From the NCBI GenBank assembly GCA_024699855.1, contig JAMPIQ010000003.1, positions 1,612,001 through 1,676,000 of the forward strand: a stretch of 64,000 bases of DNA, read 5' to 3'. The DNA is from Aphelenchoides besseyi (taxonomy: Eukaryota > Nematoda > Chromadorea > Rhabditida > Aphelenchoididae). Positions 52,417 through 63,876 of this stretch are shown here, piece after piece. Each line of letters begins with the position of its first letter. Position 1 is the stretch's first letter. The notes under the pieces were generated by a model. That model saw nothing but the letters and a program-made list of their open reading frames with translations, had not been told where the DNA came from and did no database searches. Position numbers and translations under genes: made by a program.

Positions 52417-55400
52417 ATGGCCGAAGACCCGGCTGAAGACGACAAAAAGTGAGTACAACGGACATCAGAAAACGAATGCTTTGGCCTTTACATTTGATGG
52501 GAACGTTCCTATTGTTGTAATTTCAGGGCCACGCGTTCCACCAAGGTCTCGGATATGGTAAAACAGTTCTCTGGTTGGCATCTCGCTGCCAACAAGAATT
52601 CAGCGAACAAAGTCAAATGTGTGGTTCAAAGATCGTCAGCCGAAATGGTCGATCTCTTCGCCGATCCGATTGGAATCATGAGGCAACAGCGTGAGAAGAA
52701 CCTTTGTCATTTGAGCGACGTAAAAGAAAATATCAAAAAAGTTGGTGCGGGACAGTAAGCTGTTGTTTATGAACTTCTCTTTTAATTAGCGAGTTTCAGA
52801 TCCAAAGAAACATTTCCAAGTGAGTACGCATTTCTTCTTCGTTTGTCAAGTTTGGACGAACGAACTCTGCGAAGTTATCCGGTTGGTTAAACTTCAAACA
52901 TTTGTTTTGATTTCGTTGTCACAGGTGCTGTGGAATCTGATTCTCAGTAAACCGAAAACCCGCGAGCAGTTGGTTAACAAGGAAGTGGCGTTGATTAGTT
53001 TGAATTGGGCGCAGGAGCTCTTGGATACGCGAACTCCTTTGATTCGAAATGTCTCACTTATTCACAAATCTACGAAAGATGTGACTAAAGTAACTGATAG
53101 TCTTCCAAAGTACATGGTGTACTTTACGATTCCACTCCCTTCAAAAAAGGATCAAGATGATCAGGACGAAGAAGAAAGATCGAAGAAATCGATTGAACAA
53201 GTGCGTCGTGGAACGATCCTTCAGCTGATTAGCAGTGGACGTAAATTACCGAAAGTGGATTTTTGTTCGCCGAAAGAACTCTCAATTCCACAAGTACGTT
53301 TTTCGATATTAATGGTCCTAAACTTAACTTTTAGCTTAAAGTTCATTACCTAAACAACAAAGAACTTGTAGTCAAAACCAAGGTTTCATCACTCAAAGAT
53401 TTGTTGGATTCTTTGAATGGCATTAAAGTAACTTAATTTTTAATTTCAAAAACAAATTCTTTTCAGCAATTTAACGTTTACGAAGTTCACACTGATTTTG
53501 TTCCTTGTGCGATGTTGCGTTCCATCCAACGAATCAAAAAGGGACTTTTGGATCACATCTTGTGTCCACAACCACCAGCAGTTAAGGTTTGTGTTGAGTT
53601 CAGATTTTATCCTCAATTTGTGTTTCAGAGTTTGTACACTTTTGACCAAAGTTTCAACGAAATCTATCCAACAATCGTGGAATACGCGGCACTCAACAAT
53701 CGACAGGCTCGAGGTCTCTACTCGATCTGCACAGCCACACACGTGAATAGCCCCTATCTTTTGCATGGACCTCCGGGAACCGGCAAAACGCGAGTTACTG
53801 CTGCGACTGTTAAATGTCTTCTCGAAATGGATCCAGAGTTTCGTATTCTCTTGACAGCTCCATCAAACATGGCTTGCGATATGATCGCACACAAAGTCAT
53901 GGATAGTTTCGGTGCTGTCATGAATGCGAGAAACGTTCTTCGTTTACGTTCGACTGGTAACGATTTTCATGCACGTGATCAACGATTGGATCCAATCATG
54001 AAGTTGTAGGTTGTCATTTAACCTAAAGTTTTATTTTGTTTGTAGTGATGATGAAGGTGAAGAATTCGTAATTCCTGTTTTTTCGAAGCTCATGACTTAT
54101 CGGGTAATTATCTGCACTTTGGGTTGCTCGGCCCATTTAGTCAGCTGCTTACCACCTGGTCATTTTTCGTAAGTTCACTAGAGGCAACTGTCAAATATAG
54201 TATTTTTAGACACATCTTCTTAGACGAGGCTGGTGAGATTGAGTCTTTATTGGGATCTCTTATTAACAGTTTTCTTTAGGACAAGCCTCCGAATCCGAGA
54301 TTTGGATTCCACTCGGTGGTTTAGCCAATAACAACACATCTGTGGTTTTTTGTGGCGACAATCGTCAGTTGGGTCCGGTAATCACTTTGGATTTGACGAA
54401 AAATATTACCGACACATTCGAATCTCCACTTGTTCGCTACATGAATATGAATTCTTATCAAACTGACTCACGTATTTTCTGTCAACTTAATCGATCGTAT
54501 CGCTGTCACCAATCGATTTTGAGTATTGCATCCGAAATGTTCTACTCAAATGATTTGCGAAGTGGGATCGTCAAACGAACAGAACCGTTTCTTCAATGGA
54601 AAGGATTACCCAACAAAGTGAAGTCAACAAATCGTTTCACTAACTAAATTATTGAATTTAGGATTTTCCGATGATGTTCGTTTCAGTCAAAGGTTATGAG
54701 ATTTTGGATAAGAAAACGAAATCCTATGGAAACAAAGCGGAGTTAGGAGCCGTTTTGGATTATCTTCGACGTTTGCTTGACGACTTTCCGAAGATCAAGC
54801 CCGAGGATATTGGTGTGATTTCGCCTTATCGTTATCAAACTTATCTTTTGACTACTGCATTGAACAATTCGAATATTCGCGGTAAAGAAAAAATCACCGT
54901 TGATTCGGTAAGTCACACTTTTAATTTCATGTTTTTGTGGTTTTCAGGTTGAGCGATTCCAAGGTTCTGAGCGAAAGGTGATCATCATTTCAACCACTCG
55001 TACCAATCAACTGGGCTTCGTGGCCTGTGATCGGGTATGTTAACCAACGAATTTTGTTTACTTTTTCACTTTTTAGCGTTTAAACACTTCTATTACTCGA
55101 GCAATGAATCTGCTCATTGTCATTGGTGACGAGTATTCGTTGTCTCGTCATGAGTCTTGGAAACGGTAAAAAAATGAACGATGCTCTTCAACTGAATTCT
55201 CGATTTAGTTTTCTTGATTATTGCGTTGAAAATAAGGCGTTTGTTCGATGGGATTGGAAGAAGAAGACCGATTCAAACGCACTTCCTTCGTCGTCTCCAC
55301 GTTTTGCCGCTCCAGTCAAGCAATCCGTTCACTTGAAACACAATTGGCACGCAAAGAAGATCGTCTACAAGAACTCAATTGGAACACATAAGACTCCCAA

Positions 55401-55938
55401 GTTGACCAAAAAGTTAAAACACATCACTCAACTTCCAATTGACAACTATGAAGACCAGGAGTCCGGTGAGACAGTGTACAAAGAAATCAAAATGTCTGAA
55501 GCTCCGCAAAAAACTCGATTGTCTGGTGCTCAACGTCGCAAAATAGCTCGTGCAAACGGCGAAGAGTTGATGTCGATAGAACAACCGCAACTTACGGCCA
55601 TCATGCAAAAAAGTCAAATTCGTCGTGAACAAGCCGAAGCTCGCAAAGCTAAAACCAAAAGTGTTGAAGAGTTGATTCCTGGAGAAAATGTCGAGGTTCG
55701 CCCGAGTGCTCCATCATCTCGTCTCAGCTACTTATCCGGATCTACAACTCCATCTACCAGTGGATTAAATTCGTCTCCATCAACGCCAATTGAAGAGTCT
55801 TTGGGTGTCGAACAACCGCAAATAAAACGTGTACGTCGACGAGCAACCACCGGAACTCAACGCAAAGCTCGGTGGGCAGCTAACAAAGTTGCAAAAGCAT
55901 TGATCGCAAAAGCATTTGCTCAACAGTCTAATTTATAA
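52417..55938 (+). CDS. MOV10-like superfamily 1 RNA helicase
   Basis: An Upf1-type helicase of the MOV10/SDE3 group, which acts in RNA silencing and mRNA control. Motifs in order: HGPPGTGKTRV (Walker A, about 53767), TAPSNMACD (Ia), FLDEAGQASE (II, completed by splicing at about 54232-54280), FCGDNRQLGPV (III), NRSYRCHQSI (IV), GVISPYRYQ, VERFQGSERKVIIISTTR (V) and RRLNTSITRAMNLLIVIGD (VI). After the core comes KRFLDYCVENKAFV, then a 230-residue Lys/Arg/Ser-rich tail to the stop at 55938. The start at 52417 (MAEDPAEDDKK) and the first three joins, including NISNKPKTREQL near 52944, are less certain. The N-terminal exons could be a separate upstream gene. Confidence 0.85.
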
Positions 55939-56404
55939 ATTCATAGATGTATCTCATTCTTTTTTATATTTTATTGTCTACAGGTTCATTTCGAATGCTG
56001 GTGCTGATGATTTTGACTTTTAATATGTTATAGTGCCTTTTAATGTTTTCATCCAATAAATTTATGGCACTAATGCTCTTCATGATAAGTTTGAAGTTGT
56101 GGATTCTTTGTTCAAAAATAACTTTGGTAAACTTCTTTCGAAATGGCCACCAAATTTCATCGACCAAAAGGTCATCTATTGAGGCCAAAAATGTCCGTTG
56201 AAACGCTTGTGACTCACCAATCGATGAATGTAATTTCCAATTGACACGCGACTCTTTGATTCATGTCAATGAAACGAACAAAATAAAACGACAAGACAGA
56301 TCGAATTTCGTTAGTCAGCAGTTTTGTTAACCCAACGAAATTGGACGTCCACTTTCCGTTGTTTTTGAACTAACCGTATCGTATTCAACTGATCAATCGA
56401 AGGT
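55939..56404. other. Intergenic between helicase and TTR 3
   Basis: Helicase 3' UTR and TTR 3 promoter. A minus-strand open frame at 55964-56188 has no support. Confidence 0.45.
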
Positions 56405-57347
56405 ATGTTGATGTTCGTTTTTGTCGTCCTTGCCTTCGTTCCATTCGCTAATGCTGGCATTGGCTTCCGTCAATCGATTGCCGTTGCCGGAAGGTTGGTT
56501 TGTGACGGTCGTCCGTCCACGAACACACATGTCAAATTATACGATGAAGACACAACAGACATCGACGATTTGATGGCGGAAATAAGTTTCTGGGTTCAAC
56601 TAAGTCTCACAAGCGTATTTTAGGGCTACACTGATGATCGTGGCTACTTCTTTTTGAGCGGGTAAGTGACCGTATGGTAACATTCAGTGACGTTCTTTGC
56701 AGCTACGAAGATGAAATAACTCCCATTGGTATTCAATGTTTTGCCGCATCTGTTTGCCTCCGAGTTTAGTTGAGATTTCATTTGTTATTGGTACTTCGTA
56801 TGAATAACAGCGAACCTTTTTGGTTTAAATCGAAAAAGAAGCAGCTTCAATCAAGTGCTCAAGGGTATTGGAGTAACAAATTCGTTGGTTAATCCAAGTT
56901 CATAACCAATGGACACAGTGTTTGCGTTGAAAGAGGCCAGAGAGCTTCATTCTAGTAAAAGAGAACGGCAATTGCGATGTTTTTCGCACAAAAATCTCTA
57001 AAGTAATTTCACTCGGTGGCAAAAGGGCTGCGGCAAAAGTTCTTCCATAGATCCGAAACTGAACATGTGAGTTGAGATGTTGTTCTAGTTGATTTTTGAT
57101 TTGCAGTTATCACGAGTGCAATCGGATTTTGCCATGTCAGAAGAAACTGCAAGTGCGGATCCCCGGTAAGAAGCTCGAATAATACTTAACGTAAAAATCT
57201 TGAAGACGAGTACATTTCTCGTGGTGCAACACCTCAGCGCGTCTTTCATCTCGGCGTATTGAATTTGGACGGAGAGATTTCAGGTGATTTGAAAATACTT
57301 GGAAATAAGCTTCGAGTTCAGGAGAAGAGACCGACTGTTTCAACTGA
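56405..57347 (+). CDS. TTR secreted protein 3, with an AT-AG intron
   Basis: The ATG at 56405 gives a signal peptide (MLMFVFVVLAFVPFANA), then RQSIAVAGRLVCDGRPSTNT, KLYDEDTTDIDDLMAE and GYTDDRGYFFLSG. The join between MAE and GYTDD needs removal of 56582-56623, which begins ATAAGT and ends TTTTAG. If kept, it adds a stop. TTR 1 and TTR 2 have no intron at this site. Further on: PIDPKLNIYHECNRILPCQK, joined across a 320-nt intron (about 56727-57048) and a short one, then LQVRIPDEYISRGATPQRVF and the end EETDCFN. Confidence 0.85.
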
Positions 57348-57438
57348 AGAGACCATACTTTTTACTGTTCAGCTATTTATTTCAACTTCTGTCAAATAAA
57401 CAATCCACTTGTGCGCTTTCGATTACAAGCCGATCAAT

Positions 57439-57915
57439 CTAACCGTTTTGCGCGGCCTGTTGAAGTGCTCGAAGATGCTCCAGAGTTAAACGCGGACGAA
57501 TTTGTCGCCGTTTCACTGCCTGATATTCCCAGCGATATTTTTCTTCCAACGAAATTGCAACAATCACGATGGTAATAGCAATGATGATAAGAACGAATGC
57601 AATCTAAAAAAATCGGTTGAACTTGTTGTTGAAACGAGTACTTGCTATAAATCCGTAGGTTCCAATCCATTCCTCTCGATCCAAATGTTCAATATCCGAT
57701 TTCCGCCAACAAACTCCCGTAGTGATCTCTGCAGCTCGAGCAGCAAAATTGACGGCTGTTGTTTGAATCGAACCGGGAGCGTAAGTCGATGATAAGACAT
57801 CGGTTGAAATGGAACTCATTTTGCTGACCGTTTCACAGGTTGAAGCTGAGAAGAACTGAAAATTAATCAAAATTGTGAATCGAATGCAACTAGTAATGCA
57901 AATTAATGTGAACAT
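57439..57915 (-). CDS. Single-pass membrane protein, unknown
   Basis: Start at 57915 (MFTLICITSCIRFTILINFQ), possibly with an early intron ending TTTTCAG before FFSAS. The middle is Ser/Thr/Ala-rich (TCETVSKMSSISTDVLSSTY ..., then FAARAAEITTGVCWRKSDIE). A transmembrane helix IAFVLIIIAITIVIVAISLE follows, then a basic tail ending RALQQAAQNG at 57439. The splice that connects GTYGFI to IAFVLIII removes 57604-57645, which begins GCAAGT. The GT alternative four bases on breaks the frame. Topology suggests an extracellular N-terminus and cytosolic tail. No family recognised. Confidence 0.65.
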
Positions 57916-58109
57916 TGGTTAGCTCTCGAAGTATCTTTCACCAAACAAAGCATAACTTTTTATTCGAGATCTAAACCGAAAGCCAAGAAGCACGAATCAG
58001 AAGAAACGCATGATCAAAAGAAGCACAAGAAGTTGGATGAAGTTGATCGAACCGCAACGCATCTTCCCATTCACAAAATGAAAAGCTAAAATTCAATCTC
58101 CAAAAAATT

Positions 58110-58848
58110 TTAATGAATCAAGAACCGACCATCATCATCGATTTCAACTCCCGGTTCAGTGGTGGTTCCCAAAATCTCTTCAGTGGTAAAAAGCTCTGCA
58201 GTAGTTGAAGTTGATTCAGTGGTAGTCGTATCGGATAAAGTACTAGGAAGCAACGTAGTGGTCGTTGATATCAACGTGGTCGTAAAGATTTCGGTCGAAC
58301 TTATTACCGATTGAGTGATTGGAATGCTTGGAGTATCTAAAAGAAGTCGAAATAATTTTATACAATTACTTACTAGTAGCAGTAACCGAACTGCTGTCAG
58401 CTGACGATGGAGAAACAGAAGCTGTAGTTGCAACAATAATCGAAGTTGTTTTTGGAGGTTTGGATTGCGTAGAACCAATAGTATTGGAAGAAACCGTTGG
58501 ACGCCAAGTAGTTGGAACATTAACAGATGACGATGAGCTAACAACGAGAGTCGTCAACTTGGTGGTTGTAATAGAAGATGAATGGCGGTCTGTAGAAACA
58601 AAAGACGGTACATTTGATGTCTCCGGTATCGCCGAAGTTGGATGACTCGAAATCACAGTCGATGGAGCAACCGAAGACGACGTTTTGACGTCATTAGCAG
58701 TCGGTAAGTGCGCAACGCTCGCATTTGGTCCGACACTAGCTTGCATCAAACGAAGTTTTGCCGATTCAAGACGCTCCGATTGCTCCAATTTTGCATCAAT
58801 CAAGCTTGCCAATGAACAAATTGCCACCAACAGGTCGATAAACCGCAT
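58110..58848 (-). CDS. Mucin-like Ser/Thr-rich secreted protein
   Basis: Start at 58848 gives a signal peptide (MRFIDLLVAICSLASLIDA). After a short charged region (LEQSERLESAKLRLMQ), the rest is very rich in Ser, Thr, Val and Pro, with stretches such as STTTTLLPSTLSDTTTTEST and TTEEILGTTTEPG, ideal for dense O-glycosylation. One intron at about 58338-58374 (donor GTAAGT) joins VTAT to NTPSIPITQS. It ends with acidic EIDDDGRFLIH at 58110. About 230 residues, no cysteine in the mature part, no transmembrane helix. It lies just downstream of TTR 4 on the same strand (150 bp). Likely cuticle, glycocalyx or secretion component; this is inference. Confidence 0.75.
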
Positions 58849-58998
58849 GCTGATTGCTCAAAAAGACAACCAACCGTCTCTTAAAATGCGTCGACACACG
58901 AATAAAATTTTCTTGACTGCATTCTAATTTGCATCATTTGTTTATTTCTAGTTATCTATTGTCAACAAAAATATAAGTGGTACGTTTGTATTCATTGA

Positions 58999-59641
58999 TT
59001 AGCAGTTTGGTTTCACACTCGCCAATTCCGTTACTCCCGCATTGAACGTTTTCTTCGGTGATGCTCCCTTAGTCACGTAATCACTAGGTACCTAAAATAA
59101 ATTGATCAAGCGATTTCATTACATCTGATTACCTTGAACTTGTAACATTTACGAGTCCACGCTCCACAGTCGAATTTACTAAAACAAACGATTTAATTCA
59201 AGCTGATTTATGTTAAACTTTCATATGAACTTCGGGAGTGATTGTTGTAATGCTGTCTAAAACAGAAGTTTACAGTCAAATTATGTGAACGAAACCTGTT
59301 TTGCCGGAAACATGATAAACTCCAGTGGAATCAGCTACAGCTTCTCCCATCTTATCATCTGGATCCAATTTGTCGTGATCGAACAACCGCACTCTCTAAA
59401 CACTCAATCTAATTAAAACTCACAGTAGAAACGTACAATTCCTGATTCAGGTCTTCCGTTGCAAAGAATCGTACCTACAAAAGTTGAGATCAAATTCGCT
59501 TCAATTTCCTCAATTACCAGTAACTGCTGTCGACTGATCCCAGCCGATGTTTTTGGAAGACAGTCCGGGCCAATGAGCAGAAGCAAATGCATCCATAACA
59601 AACGCTGCCATAAAAAACAAAAATCGAAGGCTTAAAACCAT
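58999..59641 (-). CDS. TTR secreted protein 4, with a GA-AG intron
   Basis: Start at 59641 (MVLSLRFLFFMAAFVMDAFA) gives a signal peptide, then WDQSTAVTGTILCNGRPESG and RVRLFDHDKLDPDDKMGEAV, DSTGVYHVSGKTDSITTITP. The conserved intron after the codon start AT (PEVH-I) has donor GAAAGT at 59222 where TTR 2 and TTR 3 have GTAAGT and GTGAGT; its span is 59179-59222. Splicing it gives IKFDCGAWTRKC with the usual cysteine pair, then VPSDYVTKGASPKKTF and the end SVKPNC at 58999. Retaining it leads to a stop at once. An upstream in-frame ATG at 59752 is possible but would bury the signal peptide. Confidence 0.82.
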
Positions 59642-60338
59642 CGTAGTGAATTCTTTGATTGATGGCCACTCGATAGTTTCGTGCATCTTATAAAGAAATC
59701 CAACGAAATTTGGCATTTGCAGTTTGTCCTTTTCCGCGGTATTTTGATTCATAGGTCAACAACAGAGTCCCAAAAACGTTTCCACAATATGTGAATATAT
59801 TTAATTTTGGAAAAACAATCTGAAAATTCCAGAACCTTCGTTGAGATTCCAATGAGGACAGAAAACAAAGAAACGGATGAGTAATTGGACCTGTTTACTG
59901 CAAGTTGAATTGCTGTTAAAAACACCATCGAAGTTAGAATACTGATACAACCGTTCAAATTGAACGAAGTCATTTGAAATAAAGTGATAGCACCAAGCAA
60001 TTTATTAAATTAGCGTATAAACAAGTAAGTAAACGGTCGGCCCCCGCTTTGAAGGGACCTCCCTTTAACAAAAACCATGGATGTCGTCTATTCAAATAAT
60101 AAAAAACTTCCAACACCACCTAATCAATGACTACGTTAACCGTATCCTGACAATCTTGCAAAACTGATTGCCATTTGGAAGTCAAAGCCCGATCTCAGCT
60201 TACAACAACTTTTAACCATCCAATAACATTTCTAACGTTAAGCACAACTGCTTTTTCTCAACCAAACTGCTCATCGGATTTAAAGCAACGCGTTTCTTAC
60301 AATCCTTGTCAATGTTTTCGAACAACCCGTCCAGCACG
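59642..60338. other. Intergenic, no gene called
   Basis: A hydrophobic minus-strand frame at 59749-60000 lacks an ATG and partners. Nothing else seen. Confidence 0.4.
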
Positions 60339-60585
60339 TCATTCAGCGACCATCAACATCCGTTTCTCAAGACGTTCTAAAACTCGCTCGTTTGCCGATC
60401 GGTTCCTTCGAATTTTCTCCAGTGTTTGTTCCACGGTCCGCGACTTGAGTCGTAGGTCCTTTTCCTTCTTTCGTATTGCTGTTTTTAAACCGATTGGCTA
60501 AACTTGTTGTTGTTAAACCTTTTCCCGATCTCTTAGGAAGCGCTTTGGGATGCAAAACGACATGACTATCGATCAGAATCTTGCG
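60339..60585 (-). CDS. Possible short coiled-coil protein, 5' end unresolved
   Basis: Two exons joined in phase 1: KILIDSHVVLHPKALPKRSG (about 60525-60585), then after a GT-AG intron (about 60486-60527) AIRKKEKDLRLKSRTVEQTL and EKIRRNRSANERVLERLEKR to the stop at 60339. The second exon has a regular heptad-like pattern of Leu/Val/Ile and many charged residues. The frame is closed just upstream, so the first exon is missing. No family recognised. Confidence 0.38.
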
Positions 60586-60600
60586 TTTGATTGTTCATCC

Positions 60601-60923
60601 ATCTCGAGCAAGTAACGGAACTCCGTGCTTTGGTATCATTCATGGCAAACTCACCACGATCAATATTATTACAAGGCTTATTGATGGCTGACGTTCAATC
60701 GAAAAGCTCTGATCATTGAGGCTAACAAAAGCCACTTAACAAAAACTTGTGATCTTTGGAGACGACTGTCCGAGCGAAAATACGAGTCGAATGTGAATTC
60801 CGAACTCTCGGGTTTCGCCATCTGTTCATTCGCATCCATGAAGGTTCCTGTTTACATCTCACAACAAACAACGAGAGTAAAGAAGATACGTTTATTCACA
60901 GCTACAGTTAAATGACATTCAAT
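60601..60923. other. Intergenic, 3' side of prolyl oligopeptidase
   Basis: No gene seen; may contain the missing first exon of the coiled-coil candidate. Confidence 0.4.
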
Positions 60924-63688
60924 TTAATCTTTCCATTCGAGTTTCAGGACTCGTCCAAGAAACGCGTACATGTCGACCCTTCCTTTGATCGATTTCGACA
61001 ACGGGGTTCCGCTAAAAAGCACATGATTCTCAATCAAATGACCTTGAAAACACACGCTCCATGGCCGACATCAGCCTCGATACGCGCGAGAATCGGACGC
61101 TTTTGAATTTTAACGCCCTTCGTAGACAAGACGTGGTACAATTGAGCAATGTATTTGTACGTTTGCCACGGGCTAACACGATCGTCGTGATCACCGGTCA
61201 TTAGCAACATAGCCGGCCATTGTTTGCCTTTCTGAATGCGAATGTTGTGCATTGGCGAATACCTGGAAGCTTGCCATCAAAATTGTAAACAATAAAGCGC
61301 TTCACTTCTTCAAGAACTCGAAGTGCTCCGGGTTATCGGGATCTCCGTATTCATGATCATTGTATGATCCATCGTCGAATTGACGATACATGTCAAAAAG
61401 CCCCACGTCTGCGATTACAGCGCCAAACAAATGCGGAGCTTGTTGAGCACAGACGGCAACCAACAAACCGCCCTGACTCGAGCCATAGATCGCCAACCGC
61501 TCCGGACGTGTGTATTTGTTGTTGATTAACCACTCGGCAGCAGCTTGGAAGTCATCGAAAGAGTTTTGTTGTTTGTCTAATCGTCCGGCGTCGTGCCAAA
61601 CTCGACCGTATTCACCACCTCCACGAATGCATGGAAAAGCATACACACCGTTAAAATTTTGAAGCCACACACAACGAGCAGGGTCACACGTTAACGAATA
61701 ACATACACCAACTAAAGGATCATTAGCTTCTGGACTCCGATATTCATTACTTACAACCGCCGTAGCCTTCGAGCAACGTTGGGTTATTGGAATCGAGTTT
61801 GACATCTTTGGCAGCAACAATAAACATCGGGATCTTGGTGCCGTCTTTACTCTCGTAGAAGATCTGTTTGGTCTCGTATTTGGACGAATCGAAGTCGCCG
61901 TATTTCCACTTTTCAATGACTTCCAGCTTCAATGGAGCGCCGTCTTCACGTTCTTGTGCATAGTCGAGGCGAACATTGGTTCGCGGTTGAATTAAACTTT
62001 CGTATGTGAAGAAGACTTCGGTGCTATATACTGGAATAGACGTCAGAAAGGCAGAAGATAAGGGTAGCGGCACCGTCTCAAGATACTGACCGGTTTCCAA
62101 ATCGAAAATCTCGAAAACCGTCTAATTTGTTGATCAATGAATACTCCGAAGCGACAAACTTACGTGACCATCTTGTAAATAATCCGCAAGCATTCTATTC
62201 CCTCCGAAAATATATACCCAAATCAGAAGTCGTTCTTTGTCTTCGGGAATGACCGTCCTCCACGAGCTCGGATCCTTTTCGCCGACATCCAATTTGACGC
62301 GAATCAACTTGAACATCGGAGCGTCGTTGTCGGTCAAAACCAACGCTTCTCCATCAGCATTTGTCCATAAAAGCTAAAGACAAACGTGTGAAGAATGTTG
62401 TCAAACAAAACTCACGTCGTATTTGTGTTGTCCATCCGTGAAAAGTGGCTTCAAATCCAAGTTGCCATCGAATTGGTAGTTGGTGGCCTTCAAATCATGA
62501 TAGTAAAGACGATTTTTATTACTGGAACAGTTCGCCCATCTTGTAATAAGGATCAATGTACTATCATTGCTGAGATCAACTAAACTACAACCACAGATCT
62601 TGATTGCTAGATTCTTTGCTTACGTTCTATCGTGCGGACGATCTGAGAATTCGAAAAGTACCACGTCATCTTCATTGGTTCCAATTTCGTGAGAAAGCAG
62701 ACAGTACATCCAAGTCCCGGCTACCGCAGCATTTTCATCGGATTTACGCAGCAAAAGCTTCTAAATTCGAAACCGTGAAAACACATCAACGCTCCCCTAC
62801 CGTATAAACGACAGCTGTGCTGTTAGGTAACCAACAAGGTGTTGAATAGCGAACATCGGAAATTTTGTCTCCCAACTGATTGCCGTTGTTTTCCATGAAC
62901 TAAACTTCGCAATTCAATTACCGACTGACAACCTTTACCATGATATTGACGTAGTCGCTTCCCTTTTCGGACAAACCAAAAGCCACGTACTTTCCCTTGA
63001 AAAAAATTTGAGTTAAAATCAGAGACAACAGATTACATTGTTAAACCACGCAGTAGAGCCGATTGAGATCAATCCATCTTCCGAGAGTTTGTTGACATCG
63101 AAAAAGACTTCGCCCAACTCTTCGTAGGATTTGCTTTGATACAAGATGCTAGAAGCCATTGGTTACACAAAATCAAGGAACATACGGATGTTGATGAGTT
63201 CCGTCGTAATGATACGTGTAGTAGAAGTCTCCCCGTTTATCTGGTGCTGAGTCAGACTTGTAGTTCCTGTATTGCATCAACCTAATCAGTCGAGAAAGGA
63301 AGTCAACAGCGAAAACTCACTTTTCTTCGAACTTATCACGCAACGTCGACTGCTCGAAAAACGTCTTCGCAGTTTTGTTCAATTCGGCGATGTACGATTT
63401 GGTCTCTTCACTGTCAAGATCCTCCATCCAACGATATGGATCAGCAGCCTAAACAAGGTTAGTTGACAAAAGATCATTTACCATTGTTCCGTGATAATTG
63501 TCGACAACCGTTTTATCGCGACGGGCTTTTGGATACATGGATGGCAGCAAAATAGCGTCGTCAAAGTCCTTGTCGAATGCCGATCTCTCCGCTTGATTGC
63601 GGTAACAGATGGCCCAAGATAGCCAACGAATGGCCGACAGTAGAAACGGTGTGCCCGCAATAGCAGACATCTGAAATTTTGTGGTCAT
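60924..63688 (-). CDS. PREP: Prolyl oligopeptidase (S9A serine protease)
   Basis: Cytosolic enzyme that cuts short peptides after proline; it has a seven-bladed propeller and an alpha/beta-hydrolase domain. Start at 63688; after about 50 residues the family opening reads ARRDKTVVDNYHGTM joined to AADPYRWMEDLDSEETKSYI. The hydrolase domain has GYGGF (by splicing at about 61697-61745), IRGGGEYGRVWHDAGRL and FDDFQAAAEWLI. The catalytic serine is in IYGSSQGGLLVAV (usual form GGSNGGLL), the aspartate in GDHDDRVSP and the histidine in DVGHGAG, the last read across a splice at about 61045-61090. It ends RVLKLEWKD at 60924. The first ~40 residues are hydrophobic (GTPFLLSAIRWLSWAICY), unusual for a cytosolic enzyme. 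About twelve short introns. Confidence 0.93.
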
Positions 63689-63798
63689 AAGCGAAAACCG
63701 AAGTCTTCACGTTGATCGTAAGCTCCGGAGATCGAAGTCACATGAACTCGAATTTCCGGGACTCTAATCACAATAACACGGGAATAAGATAGCAAAAA
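63689..63798. other. Upstream of prolyl oligopeptidase
   Basis: Short promoter region. It contains a T-run on the minus strand (63792-63798) that would serve as a polymerase III terminator for the tRNA-like element. Confidence 0.35.
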
Positions 63799-63876
63799 AG
63801 GACTAAGAAGCCTGTTACTTCCGGGAATCGAACACCCGAGTAAAAAAGCGCAAAAGACAACCGACTGCTCTGAAGA
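63799..63876 (-). tRNA. tRNA-like element (no clean cloverleaf)
   Basis: Minus strand has the B box GTTCGATTCC (complement of 63824-63833) and, 39 nt upstream, an A-box-like CAGAGCAGTCGG (complement of 63861-63872). A T-run follows. The arms do not pair fully and the A-B spacing is a little short, so a decayed tRNA or tRNA-derived repeat is more likely than a working tRNA. Confidence 0.35.

Noticed and set aside
57950..58084. Lysine-rich plus-strand frame (KAKKHESEETHDQKKHKK)
   Set aside because: No ATG, no acceptor in frame and no upstream exon; low-complexity sequence can arise by chance.
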